A DNA stretch of 64,000 nucleotides from the NCBI GenBank assembly GCA_965657505.1, contig CBFHON010000006.1, positions 1 through 64,000 of the forward strand. Reading direction: 5' to 3'. Of this stretch, positions 47,273 to 55,849 are shown in pieces (position 1 is the first letter of the stretch; each line of letters opens with the position of its first letter). The notes under the pieces were generated by a model. The model searched no databases and had not been told where the DNA came from. It saw only the letters and a list, made by a program, of their open reading frames with translations. Both the position numbers and the translations under genes were made by a program. Origin of the DNA: TMED109 sp002171375. Its GTDB lineage: Bacteria; Pseudomonadota; Alphaproteobacteria; TMED109.

Positions 47273-47333
47273 ATCCATTTTAGGATATTCATAGTATATT
47301 AGATATAGTTAATTTATGACAAAGGAGGTACAA

Positions 47334-47753
47334 ATGTCATTATCAGAATCAAAAACATTAGAAAATTTAAAAGCAGCTTTTGCAGGTGAATCGCAAGCTA
47401 ACAGACGTTATTTATATTTTGCATCTAAAGCCGATGTTGAGGGTTTTAATGATGCATCTACAGTATTTAGGTCTACAGCTGAGGGTGAGACGGGCCACGC
47501 TTTCGGCCACCTAGAGTTTATGGCAGATGTAGGCGATCCTGCTACAGGAGAGCCTATTGGAGATACAGCGTCAAACCTGAAATCAGCAATTGCAGGAGAG
47601 ACTCATGAATATACAGACATGTATCCTGGTATGGCCAGGACTGCTAGAGAAGAAGGCTTTGATGAAATTGCAGATTGGTTTGAAACTTTAGCCAAAGCTG
47701 AAAGAAGTCATGCCGGAAGATTCCAAAAGGCATTAGACACTTTAAGTGATTAA
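47334..47753 (+). CDS. Rubrerythrin (diiron domain only)
   Basis: A 139-residue four-helix ferritin-like protein that reduces peroxide in the cytoplasm. Iron ligands are visible: E19 in FAGESQAN, E52 and H55 in EGETGH, E89 and E92 in AGETHEY, and E123 and H126 in AERSH. The usual C-terminal rubredoxin domain is missing, so electrons must come from another protein. The ATG at 47334 is chosen over 47316 because AAGGAGG sits just before it. Placed after irr and an Irr box, and before an Fe-S protein gene. Confidence 0.93.
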   Translation: MSLSESKTLENLKAAFAGESQANRRYLYFASKADVEGFNDASTVFRSTAEGETGHAFGHLEFMADVGDPATGEPIGDTASNLKSAIAGETHEYTDMYPGMARTAREEGFDEIADWFETLAKAERSHAGRFQKALDTLSD

Positions 47754-47759
47754 TTAAGT

Positions 47760-47789
47760 AAGAGCGTCTTTAAATTTACAGGCGCTCTT
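47760..47789 (+). terminator. Stem-loop after rubrerythrin, weak terminator or attenuator
   Basis: AAGAGCGTC (47760-47768) pairs with GGCGCTCTT (47781-47789), a 9-bp stem with one G-U pair and a 12-nt loop. The following bases are only moderately T-rich (ATTTCTAT). It probably lowers transcription into the Fe-S protein gene and raises rubrerythrin mRNA stability. Confidence 0.65.
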
Positions 47790-47811
47790 AATTTCTATAT
47801 GGGAAAAACAA

Positions 47812-49149
47812 ATGAGTAATGGCGAAGGTGGCCTAAGAGCACCGGTGCGTGATATAGTAGCGTGGCAAGATGAAGATTACTGGGATGAAGAGAAGTTAGA
47901 TGAAGAAACGCGGAGGCAATTTGATGTTTGTCACGGATGCAGAAGATGTTTCAATTTATGTGATAGTTTCCCTAAATTATTTGATCTTATAGATGAAAGT
48001 GAAACTTACGAATTAGATTCTGTTAAGAGTGAAGATTTCAAGCCAATTGTTGATGCATGTACCATGTGTGATATGTGTTTTATGGTTACTTGTCCATATG
48101 TACCTCCTCATGAATTTGCCATTGATATTCCTAAGTTAATGTTGAGGCATAGAGCAAAAGATTTCAGAAAAGGTAAGGTTGGTTTCAAGGAAAAGCAAAT
48201 TTCAAAAATAGACAGAAATGGTAAATTAGGTCAAAAAACTAGGGTAGTTTCAAATTCGATTGTTTCATTAAAGAACAAACCTGCCCGTTACGTATTGGAA
48301 AAAGCTTTGAACATTAGTAAAGAGGCTAAATTACCCAAATTTGCAAAACCATTTAAAGAAACTTTTCCAATAAATACAGAAGCACCATCTTTTGGTAAAA
48401 GAGCTATTTTATTTTCTACCTGTTATGGAAGTTATCATAATACGGAAATAATTGCCTCAGCCTATAAAGTTTTAAGACATAATGGTATAGATGTTTCTTT
48501 ATTTTACGATGGGTGTTGTGGAATGCCGCAGTTAGAGCAAGGTAATATAGAGAAAGTTATGGATCAAGCTAAGAATATTTCTAGTAAAATAGTGCCTTTA
48601 CTTTCAGAAGGGGTTCCTGTGATAGCTCCTATTCCTAGCTGCGCTTTAATGTTTAAAACTGAATGGCCCCTTCTCCTTCCTAATGATAAGAATGTTTTAA
48701 CATTGTCTAAAAATACAATGGATATTGATGAGTATATGATTCAAATTTCCGAAACTGAAGGTTTAGCTGATGGCCTAGTAGCTTTAGAGGGCGATATTAC
48801 AGTTCATATGGCTTGTCATAGTAGAGCACAAAATATAGGACCTAAATCTGCTCAAATGTTAAGACTAATTCCTAACACAAAAGTAAATATAATTGAGAGG
48901 TGTTCTGGACATGGAGGCTCATGGGGAGTGAAAAAAGAAAATTTTGATACAGCTTTAAAAGTAGGAAAAAATTCTGCTAAGAGTATCATGAAGTATGATA
49001 CTAAGTATTTCGCTTCCACTTGTCCTTTAGCTGGAGACCACTTAGTACAAATATCAGAGAAGGAAAAAAATAAAGATCTGAAGGAATTAAAGGAGCCTTC
49101 TCATCCAATTGAATTAATTGCCTTAGCTTATAATTTTAACAATAAATAG
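47812..49149 (+). CDS. CCG-domain Fe-S oxidoreductase (HdrB/GlpC-related)
   Basis: A 445-residue soluble protein. The N-terminus carries two 4Fe-4S cluster sets: C40, C43, C46, C50 (CHGCRRCFNLC) and C83, C86, C89, C94 (CTMCDMC then TCP). Two CCG-type cysteine domains follow, with DGCCGMPQLEQGN near residue 235 and CSGHGGSWG near 364. Relatives include GlpC and the heterodisulfide-reductase B subunit, which pass electrons between clusters and thiols or quinones. Homologues annotated as HdrB-like sit beside rubrerythrin and DUF3501 genes in alphaproteobacteria. Direct electron donation to rubrerythrin is inference. Confidence 0.88.
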   Translation: MSNGEGGLRAPVRDIVAWQDEDYWDEEKLDEETRRQFDVCHGCRRCFNLCDSFPKLFDLIDESETYELDSVKSEDFKPIVDACTMCDMCFMVTCPYVPPHEFAIDIPKLMLRHRAKDFRKGKVGFKEKQISKIDRNGKLGQKTRVVSNSIVSLKNKPARYVLEKALNISKEAKLPKFAKPFKETFPINTEAPSFGKRAILFSTCYGSYHNTEIIASAYKVLRHNGIDVSLFYDGCCGMPQLEQGNIEKVMDQAKNISSKIVPLLSEGVPVIAPIPSCALMFKTEWPLLLPNDKNVLTLSKNTMDIDEYMIQISETEGLADGLVALEGDITVHMACHSRAQNIGPKSAQMLRLIPNTKVNIIERCSGHGGSWGVKKENFDTALKVGKNSAKSIMKYDTKYFASTCPLAGDHLVQISEKEKNKDLKELKEPSHPIELIALAYNFNNK

Positions 49150-49157
49150 AGGAAAGT

Positions 49158-49745
49158 ATGAATAAAAGAATGATTAGTCTTGATGATATTATTTCTAATG
49201 AAGAATACGGCAACATTAGAAGTTCTAAAAGAAAAGAGATGATAGAGCTGAAAAAATTTAGAAGGCTAGATATTGGGCCTGTAGCTAGCCTATATTTTGA
49301 AAGTAAAGAGACAATGATATATCAAATTCAAGAAATGGCTTTTGTAGAAAAAATTACTAGAGAAGAGTTACATGAAGAACTTCTTTCTTATAACCCGTTA
49401 GTACCTAATGGAAGAGAGCTAACAGCTACTATGATGATTGAAATAGATGACCCTTTAAGGAGAAAAAACTTTTTATCTCGATTGGGTGGAGTTGAAGAAA
49501 AAGTTAAAATTATTATAGGAGAAAATGAAATATACGCAGACTATGAAAAAGATGTAGACAGAACTACTAGTGAAGGTAAAGCAAGCGCTGTTCATTTTTT
49601 ACATTTTAAATTTACTGATCAATTAGTAGAAGCATTTAAAAATATAAACAATATTATACAAATTGGTATTGATCATGAGGCGTATGGACATTTAAGTATA
49701 GTATCAGACAGAGTAAGATATGAGCTAGCAAAAGAATTTATTTAA
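49158..49745 (+). CDS. DUF3501 family protein
   Basis: A 195-residue soluble protein without signal peptide or cysteine. Landmarks are EYGNIRSSKRKEMIELKKFRR at the start (about residues 12-32) and the LHEELLSYNPLVPNGRELTATMM stretch (about 78-100). I recognise it as DUF3501, which goes with the rubrerythrin and CCG-domain Fe-S protein genes. Function unknown. It follows the Fe-S protein by 8 nt, with GAGGAAAG as ribosome site, and its stop overlaps the convergent SH3 gene by 8 nt. Confidence 0.88.
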   Translation: MNKRMISLDDIISNEEYGNIRSSKRKEMIELKKFRRLDIGPVASLYFESKETMIYQIQEMAFVEKITREELHEELLSYNPLVPNGRELTATMMIEIDDPLRRKNFLSRLGGVEEKVKIIIGENEIYADYEKDVDRTTSEGKASAVHFLHFKFTDQLVEAFKNINNIIQIGIDHEAYGHLSIVSDRVRYELAKEFI

Positions 49746-50256
49746 CCGAAGAGGTATAAAAGCCCCATATATTATCTATTTTTACATATCCTTTAACTTT
49801 ATCTTTTTTTGATTCTACCTTACACCAGTTATTTTTACAGTAGTAGATATTTAAAATTGAATTTTTGGAGACATTAGCGACAATATTCGAATCTATACTA
49901 TCTTTTCTGTAAATAATATCTTTTTTCTTAAATATTATAGTTTTTTCTTTGCTGGATAACAATTTACTCCACATCCATCCTATAGAGCCATCTGGAGTTT
50001 CAATCTCATACCACTGTTCAAATTTTTTTAATATTTTTACAGGTAATCCAACTTTTTTAAAATTCCATAATATTTCAAACCTTTTTCCAGGACCTATCCT
50101 CATATTTGCATTATTACTTTTAATAGATTTAAATTCATAATTATGTTTTTCTAGCTCTTCTGAAAATGAATCATTAGATAATATAAAAATGAATAAAAAA
50201 TTAATTGCCAAAACTTTAAATTTTATATGAGAAAAGTTCGTAATAAAATTTTGCAA
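49738..50256 (-). CDS. Bacterial SH3-domain exported protein
   Basis: A 172-residue protein with an N-terminal signal (about 12-30) and two SH3-like repeats. The first has NMRIGPGKRFEILW with GSIGWMWSKLL, the second VANVSKNSILNIYYC then VKGYVKIDNIWGFY. Such domains bind peptidoglycan stem peptides or other envelope targets. A pair of Cys in the second repeat may form a disulfide. It is divergent from the 2-hydroxyacid dehydrogenase, an arrangement common in alphaproteobacteria. Confidence 0.85.
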   Translation of the reverse strand: MQNFITNFSHIKFKVLAINFLFIFILSNDSFSEELEKHNYEFKSIKSNNANMRIGPGKRFEILWNFKKVGLPVKILKKFEQWYEIETPDGSIGWMWSKLLSSKEKTIIFKKKDIIYRKDSIDSNIVANVSKNSILNIYYCKNNWCKVESKKDKVKGYVKIDNIWGFYTSSVK

Positions 50257-50343
50257 AGTTAAATACTCCTATATAGTATAATTATATTATTTTTGATTAA
50301 AATCTAGTTGAAAATATCCTATTTATTTTAATGAGGATAACAT

Positions 50344-51321
50344 ATGCCTAGTAAGCCTCTAGTAATAGTAACAAGACGACTTCCTGAATTAGTCGAAGCT
50401 CGTATGATGGAATTATTTAATACTCGACTGAGTAACAGTGATAGTCCCTTAGATAAGGAAGCGTTAATTGAAGCTGTAAAAGAAGCTGATATATTAGTTC
50501 CAACTGTAACAGATAAAATAGACAGTGAAATAATTAATAAAGCATCTAGTAAACTTAAATTAATAGCTAATTTTGGCAATGGTATTGACCATATTGATAT
50601 AGATGCTGCTTTAAAAAAGAAAATAATTGTTACTAATACTCCTGGAGTTTTAACAGAGGATACTGCGGATATGGTTATGAGTTTATTATTGGCAGTACCA
50701 AGAAAGATTATTGAAGGTGAAAAATTAATTAGATCTGGGTCGTGGCGCGGTTGGAGCCCAACCCATATGATGGGAAGGAGGATATGGGGAAAAAGGTTAG
50801 GCATTATTGGAATGGGTTCTATTGGCCAAGCTTTAGCAAGAAGAGCAAAAGGTTTTGGTTTAAATATTCATTATCATAATCGAAATAGGCTACCTGAAGT
50901 TATTGAGGATTCTCTAGATGCAACCTTTTGGGAAGACTTAGATCAAATGTTACCTAAAATGGATATTTTATCAGTTAACTGTCCAAGTACTCCAGAAACA
51001 TATCATTTATTATCTAGAGAAAGATTATCTAATCTTCAGGCTCATGCTTATATAATTAATACTTCTAGAGGTAAAGTCATAGATGAAGCAGCATTAGCAG
51101 ATTTGTTATCTCAATCAAAAATTGCTGGAGCTGGATTAGACGTATTTGAAAGAGAGCCTTCGGTCAGTAAGGTTTTATTGGGTGCCCCAAACACAGTTCT
51201 TTTACCTCACATGGGATCCGCAACGGTTGAAGCTAGAATAGAGATGGGAGAAAAAGTAATTATAAATATACAAACATTATTAAATGGCCATAGGCCCCCC
51301 GATAGAATTTTAAATGATTAA
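50344..51321 (+). CDS. D-2-hydroxyacid dehydrogenase (glyoxylate/hydroxypyruvate reductase-like)
   Basis: A 325-residue NAD(P)-dependent dehydrogenase. The Rossmann motif is GIIGMGSIGQALARRA near residue 152. Catalytic residues are Arg in INTSRGKVIDE, Glu in LDVFEREP and His in LLPHMGSATVEAR. The HMGSAT/TVEAR ending and the FGNGIDHIDIDAA segment fit the GRHPR/glyoxylate reductase group rather than phosphoglycerate dehydrogenase. It likely reduces glyoxylate or hydroxypyruvate; the substrate is inferred. Confidence 0.9.
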   Translation: MPSKPLVIVTRRLPELVEARMMELFNTRLSNSDSPLDKEALIEAVKEADILVPTVTDKIDSEIINKASSKLKLIANFGNGIDHIDIDAALKKKIIVTNTPGVLTEDTADMVMSLLLAVPRKIIEGEKLIRSGSWRGWSPTHMMGRRIWGKRLGIIGMGSIGQALARRAKGFGLNIHYHNRNRLPEVIEDSLDATFWEDLDQMLPKMDILSVNCPSTPETYHLLSRERLSNLQAHAYIINTSRGKVIDEAALADLLSQSKIAGAGLDVFEREPSVSKVLLGAPNTVLLPHMGSATVEARIEMGEKVIINIQTLLNGHRPPDRILND

Positions 51322-51674
51322 ATAAATATAATTTGGTCTCTAGAATTTTTTGGACTCAGTATTGAAGTTAATCCAGATATATTAAAGTTAATATCTTTTC
51401 TTAAATCAGATTCTTTTAATTTATTTTCAGCTAATGCTCCTGAGCAAACAGCTATTTTTGTTTTAAGTTCAATAAGGGTATTAAACAATTCATCAGAATT
51501 AGAATAGTTCAAAATAGAATTATTACTTTCATTTAAAAAACTAAATATACTTTTTCCAGTTAAAAATAGTTCAGTAGGTCTTTCTAATGCTGCAGCAGTA
51601 GCTAACATTCCTAGTGCATAATTTATTTTTTCCTTTTCTTCTGAAAAAAGAATTATAATTAATTTATTCTTCAT
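51318..51674 (-). CDS. DsrE-family protein
   Basis: A 118-residue protein with the DsrE/F fold: KLIIILFSEEKEKINYALGML, a Rossmann-like core, then a conserved Cys in KIAVCSGAL (about residue 77), which can carry sulfur in DsrE or TusD relatives. It overlaps the MoeB/ThiF-like gene by 4 nt, and this pair recurs in alphaproteobacteria. It may work with that E1-like enzyme in sulfur transfer; this is inference. Confidence 0.82.
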   Translation of the reverse strand: MKNKLIIILFSEEKEKINYALGMLATAAALERPTELFLTGKSIFSFLNESNNSILNYSNSDELFNTLIELKTKIAVCSGALAENKLKESDLRKDINFNISGLTSILSPKNSRDQIIFI

Positions 51675-52477
51675 CTATAATCTTTATGATTTGTGATAGA
51701 AGTAATTGTAGGTTTTGAACCGCATAACTTACAATTATTATCTTTATTAATTTTAACTTTTCGCATTTCTGAGCTTAGTGTATCAAATATTACAAGATAA
51801 TTATTTAAGCTATGTCCAATTCCTAAAATTTCTTTTAAAACCTCTATGGCTTGAATAGAACCTATGCTTCCTGCTAGTGCCCCGAAAACTCCTGCCTCAC
51901 CGCATGAAGCTATTAAGCCTTTTGGAGGAGGTTCTGGCCATAAACATCTGTAACAACAGTTTGAACCCTTATGAGCAGAATAACTTGAAATTTGTCCTTC
52001 AAACCTTAAAATTGCTGCTGATACAAGAGTTTTATTTTTCAAATAACATACATCATTAGCTAAAAACCTTGTTCCAAAATTATCACTTCCATCTGCAACA
52101 ATATCGAACTTAGATACTATATCTTCAGCATTTTTAAATGAGAACCTTTCTTTGTATGTTATTACATTAACATTTGGATTAATATCTAAAATAGCTTTTT
52201 TAGCACTATCTGTTTTATGGATTTTTATATTATCATTTGTATGAATTATTTGTCTTTGTAGGTTAGATAATTCAACTTTATCATCATCTATAATGCCAAT
52301 TGTTCCAACACCAGCTGCAGCTAAATAAAGTAGTAATGGAGAACCAAGCCCTCCTGCTCCGATCACTAAAACTTTAGAATTAATTAATTTTCTTTGTCCA
52401 ATTCCACCAACTTGGGGCAAAGTTATATGTCTTGCATAGCGTTCTATCTCTTCATCTGTAAAACCTAGATCATTCAT
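51671..52477 (-). CDS. HesA/MoeB/ThiF-family adenylyltransferase
   Basis: A 268-residue E1-like enzyme read from the ATG at 52477, which overlaps the dut stop by 8 nt. The ATP-binding motif is VLVIGAGGLGSPLL. DNLQRQ-type SNLQRQIIH follows, with SDNFGTRFLAND, and zinc cysteines lie in CYRCLWPEP and CKLCGS. It adenylates the C-terminal Gly-Gly of MoaD- or ThiS-like sulfur carriers for molybdopterin or thiamin synthesis. No rhodanese domain is attached. MoaD versus ThiS partner cannot be told. Confidence 0.9.
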   Translation of the reverse strand: MNDLGFTDEEIERYARHITLPQVGGIGQRKLINSKVLVIGAGGLGSPLLLYLAAAGVGTIGIIDDDKVELSNLQRQIIHTNDNIKIHKTDSAKKAILDINPNVNVITYKERFSFKNAEDIVSKFDIVADGSDNFGTRFLANDVCYLKNKTLVSAAILRFEGQISSYSAHKGSNCCYRCLWPEPPPKGLIASCGEAGVFGALAGSIGSIQAIEVLKEILGIGHSLNNYLVIFDTLSSEMRKVKINKDNNCKLCGSKPTITSITNHKDYR

Positions 52478-52916
52478 TATTGTTACCTGTAGACCCAAAT
52501 CCTCCTGATCCCCTTTCTGTATTATTAAGTAAGCTTACTTTGACTAGATTCATTTTCGTAACTTTACAAATTACCATTTGAGCTATTCTATCTTTAGGGT
52601 TTATAATAAATTTATTTTTACTATGGTTTATTAATATTATGCCAATTTCTCCCCTATAATCTGAGTCAATTGTTCCTGGAGAATTCAAAACAGTTATTCC
52701 ATGCTTAATAGCTAAGCCTGACCTTGGCCTGATCTGAACCTCATATTCTACAGGTATTTCTAACTTAAAACCTGAAGGAACTAATATTCTTTCTCCTGGT
52801 CCAATACTAATTGGCTCATGGATAGCAGCCATAACATCTAATCCAGCAGAGCCTTTTGTAGCATACTCTGGTAAAACTTTAGGACCATGTTTTAATAATG
52901 TAATTTTCACATCCAT
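52470..52916 (-). CDS. dut: dUTP diphosphatase
   Basis: A 148-residue trimeric dUTPase. All five family motifs are present: GSAGLDVMA, RPRSGLA, GTIDSDYRGEI, DRIAQMV and the C-terminal ERGSGGFGSTG. It removes dUTP to keep uracil out of DNA and makes dUMP for thymidylate. Order coaBC-dut-moeB with short gaps suggests one operon. Confidence 0.97.
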   Translation of the reverse strand: MDVKITLLKHGPKVLPEYATKGSAGLDVMAAIHEPISIGPGERILVPSGFKLEIPVEYEVQIRPRSGLAIKHGITVLNSPGTIDSDYRGEIGIILINHSKNKFIINPKDRIAQMVICKVTKMNLVKVSLLNNTERGSGGFGSTGNNNE

Positions 52917-52926
52917 ATTAATTACT

Positions 52927-54114
52927 TTATATGTTTTCTATTACTTTATTAACTAATTTTTCTGCTACTTCTTTTTTGGAGTATGTGCTCCAATTATCAA
53001 CATTATTTTTTGTAATAAGTGAAATAGTATTATTATTGCCACCAAAAATTTCTGGGTTTTTTGATATATCGTTTGCTAAAATCCAGTCACAATTCTTTTT
53101 ACTTAACTTTTCTTTAGCATTTTTAATAAGATTATCTGTTTCTGCAGCGAAACCAATAACTAATTTAGGCCTATTATTTTTTCTATTAGAAATATATTCT
53201 AAAATATCAGGGTTTAAAGATAAATTTAGTTTTGGTTTATTCTTATTGTTTTTTTTAATTTTTACATTTGAAGGGTTATCTATTGACCAATCAGATACCG
53301 CAGCCGCACATATAGCTACGTCTATTTTATTAATTTTTTTTATCTCTTTATACATATCTTTAGCGGTTTCAATATTAATAGTATTTATATCTTTTGGAAT
53401 GCTCTCCCTACATGGGCCTAACACAAGCTTTACATTTGCACCTAATTTGTGAAAGGCTTTTGCTATTTCAATACCTTGTTTGCCAGAAGATTTATTCCCT
53501 ATATATCTGACTGGATCAATTGCTTCATAAGTGGGTCCTGCAGTGACTAGAATATTAAGTTTTATTTTTTTTTTTATTATTGTGGAAGTAATATATTCGT
53601 AAATTGTATTTAGGTCTGACATTCTACCATCACCTGTTTCTCCGCAGGCTAAGTCTCCAGAGTCTGGTCCTATAAAATTGAAATTATTATCTTTTAAAAA
53701 TTTTATATTTTTCTGGGTAATGGGGTTGTTCCACATTTCTACATTCATAGAAGGGGCAAAAAAGATAGGTTTATTTGAAGCTAATAATACAGTGGTTGCT
53801 AAATCATTTGAAATACCTGCGGCTGCATGAGCTATTATATTAGCTGATGCAGGAGCAACAAGGATAAGGTCGTTTTCTCGTGATAGACGTATATGCCCCA
53901 TTTCAGTCTCATCTTTTAAAGAAAAAAGATCTTGGTATACTTTTTCTTCAGAAAGAGCTGCAACTGACAAGGCGGTGACAAACTTTTCCCCTCCTTTAGT
54001 TAAAATAACTTGAACTTTAATATTATTTTTTTTTAATATTCTTATTAATTCAAGACTTTTATATGCAGCTATTCCACCTGATATAATAAGAAGTATTTTT
54101 AAATTTTTTGCCAT
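52927..54114 (-). CDS. coaBC: Bifunctional phosphopantothenoylcysteine decarboxylase/synthetase
   Basis: A 395-residue enzyme for two steps of coenzyme A synthesis. The CoaC flavoprotein part (about 1-185) has SGGIAAYKSLE, VAPASANIIAHAAAGISND, PSMNVEMWNNP and the proton-donor Cys in LACGETGDGRM. The CoaB part has VTAGPTYEAIDPVRYIGN and a GFAAETDNL motif. It lies between ubiE and dut. Many alphaproteobacteria have ubiB between ubiE and coaBC; here there is only a 73-bp gap. Confidence 0.96.
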   Translation of the reverse strand: MAKNLKILLIISGGIAAYKSLELIRILKKNNIKVQVILTKGGEKFVTALSVAALSEEKVYQDLFSLKDETEMGHIRLSRENDLILVAPASANIIAHAAAGISNDLATTVLLASNKPIFFAPSMNVEMWNNPITQKNIKFLKDNNFNFIGPDSGDLACGETGDGRMSDLNTIYEYITSTIIKKKIKLNILVTAGPTYEAIDPVRYIGNKSSGKQGIEIAKAFHKLGANVKLVLGPCRESIPKDINTINIETAKDMYKEIKKINKIDVAICAAAVSDWSIDNPSNVKIKKNNKNKPKLNLSLNPDILEYISNRKNNRPKLVIGFAAETDNLIKNAKEKLSKKNCDWILANDISKNPEIFGGNNNTISLITKNNVDNWSTYSKKEVAEKLVNKVIENI

Positions 54115-54187
54115 AATAAATTATTCTTTTTATTTAATTTTATATAGAAATATATATTAACCTTTTAATTACACAATTTAAACAAAA

Positions 54188-54961
54188 TTAAATCCGACTT
54201 GCTGTAAATAGACAAGCAGCCCCATTTGCATACTTCTTTACATTAACAATGAGAAAGCCTTTATTTTCTAGTAATTTGCAAAAATTATCAGGTGAATAAA
54301 ATGTTTCAATACTTTCACTCAGGTATTTATAAGCCTCTTTATTATTTGCTATTTTTTCTCCTAGAAAAGGAATTATATTTTTTAAATAGTATTCATAAAA
54401 TTTTTGAAAAGGAGTTATTACTTCTGGAGAAAATTCTAGAATCATTAATTTACCTCCGGGTCTTAAGATTTTATAACAACCTTCTATAGTTTTTTCAATT
54501 TCAGCTACATTTCTAATTCCAAAGGCACATGTTACATTATTAAAAGAAAAATCTTTAAAAGGTAGATATGCTGAGTCACCTGCGATCCATTTTATATGAT
54601 TTTTATAACTTTTAGACAGTGATTTAAGTTTTCCAATTTTTATCATACCGGGAGTTAAGTCCATTACAGTAACATTATTATTTTTAAAACGTTTTAAAAT
54701 TTCAAATGCAATATCTCCTGTCCCACCTGCAAGGTCTAAAATATTTTGAGAGTCATTTAATAATTGTTCCTTGCTAATTCTTTCTACTAGATCTTTTTTC
54801 CATATTCTATGTGCACCTAGGCTCATGATATCATTCATTTTATCATAATCATTTGATACCTCTTCAAATAAATTAGCAATCTTATGCCTTTTTTGTGAGA
54901 TAGGTATTTTTTTTAACCCATATATTACATTTTTTTCTGTATTATTAGTGTCTTTATTCAT
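54188..54961 (-). CDS. ubiE: Ubiquinone/menaquinone biosynthesis C-methyltransferase
   Basis: A 257-residue SAM-dependent methyltransferase. It has the UbiE start YDKMNDIMSLGAHRIWKKD, SAM motif ILDLAGGTGDIAFEIL, the CAFGIRNVAE stretch and a C-terminal NGAACLFTASRI. It methylates the ring of 2-methoxy-6-polyprenyl-1,4-benzoquinol in ubiquinone synthesis. It is divergent from mutM with a 42-bp gap. Confidence 0.96.
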   Translation of the reverse strand: MNKDTNNTEKNVIYGLKKIPISQKRHKIANLFEEVSNDYDKMNDIMSLGAHRIWKKDLVERISKEQLLNDSQNILDLAGGTGDIAFEILKRFKNNNVTVMDLTPGMIKIGKLKSLSKSYKNHIKWIAGDSAYLPFKDFSFNNVTCAFGIRNVAEIEKTIEGCYKILRPGGKLMILEFSPEVITPFQKFYEYYLKNIIPFLGEKIANNKEAYKYLSESIETFYSPDNFCKLLENKGFLIVNVKKYANGAACLFTASRI

Positions 54962-55003
54962 TATAGTATGGCTTTCTAAAATAACTTACCGTAATATTAA
55001 TTT

Positions 55004-55849
55004 ATGCCTGAGTTACCTGAAGTAGAAACCGTTACAACCGGCTTAAATTTTGCAATCAAAAACTTAATTGTAAAAAAAGTCCATGTCAATCGGTATGATT
55101 TACGGATTAAAGTATCAAATGAGATTACTTCTGTCCTAAATAATTTAAAAGTTATTGCTGTGAAAAGACGCGCAAAATTCGGAATCATTCATTTTGAAAA
55201 TGAATATTCTGTAGTTTTTCATTTAGGAATGTCGGGTAGAATAGTTATAGATAGAGAAACATTTACTCCGTTGCAGAAACATGATCATATTGCAATAGAA
55301 TTATGTAAAAAAAATAATAAAAATTATAAATTAAGGTTTTCATTTCGAGACCCAAGAAGGTTTGGGTTTTTTAATATATATAAGACTCACAGTATCAATT
55401 ATAATAATTTATTTAAAGCCCTTGGTCCTGAACCATTAGCCGATAATTTTTCTATTGATAATTTGTTTAACAAAATTACTAAAAGCCATTCAAATATAAA
55501 GTCGTTATTGTTAAACCAAAATATTATTTCAGGTTTAGGTAATATTTATGTTTGTGAAGCATTATTTTTAGCAGGAATATCTCCTAGAACTAAGGGATAT
55601 AGTCTTTCTTTAAAGCAGATAGAGAGTCTTTATTATAAAATTAAAGCAGTGCTATTAAAAGCAATTAAAGAGGGAGGTACTTCAATTCAAGATCATAAAA
55701 AAGTATCAGGAGAAATAGGCTATTTTCAAAATTATTTATCTGTTTATAATAGAGAAAAAGAAAAATGTTATAATAATTGCAAAGAGCAAATTATAAGATT
55801 TAAACAAAATGGAAGGTCAACTTATTATTGTCCAAAATGTCAAAAATAA
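55004..55849 (+). CDS. mutM: Formamidopyrimidine-DNA glycosylase
   Basis: A 281-residue bifunctional glycosylase/AP lyase that removes 8-oxoguanine. The catalytic N-terminus PELPEVETV (P2, E3), the HLGMSGR strand and the helix-two-turn-helix (LLNQNIISGLGNIYVCEALF region, about 166-187) are all present. The C-terminal zinc finger is odd: its first pair reads C-YNN-C (three residues between) instead of the normal two, while the second pair CPKC is normal. It is divergent from ubiE, as in many alphaproteobacteria. Confidence 0.95.
   Translation: MPELPEVETVTTGLNFAIKNLIVKKVHVNRYDLRIKVSNEITSVLNNLKVIAVKRRAKFGIIHFENEYSVVFHLGMSGRIVIDRETFTPLQKHDHIAIELCKKNNKNYKLRFSFRDPRRFGFFNIYKTHSINYNNLFKALGPEPLADNFSIDNLFNKITKSHSNIKSLLLNQNIISGLGNIYVCEALFLAGISPRTKGYSLSLKQIESLYYKIKAVLLKAIKEGGTSIQDHKKVSGEIGYFQNYLSVYNREKEKCYNNCKEQIIRFKQNGRSTYYCPKCQK

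Noticed and set aside
50328..50804. 158-codon minus-strand frame opposite the hydroxyacid dehydrogenase
   Set aside because: Shadow of a clear NAD-dependent dehydrogenase on the other strand.
52931..53452. 173-codon plus-strand frame opposite coaBC
   Set aside because: Hydrophobic Phe/Leu-rich shadow of a Lys/Asn-rich coding strand; no independent support.
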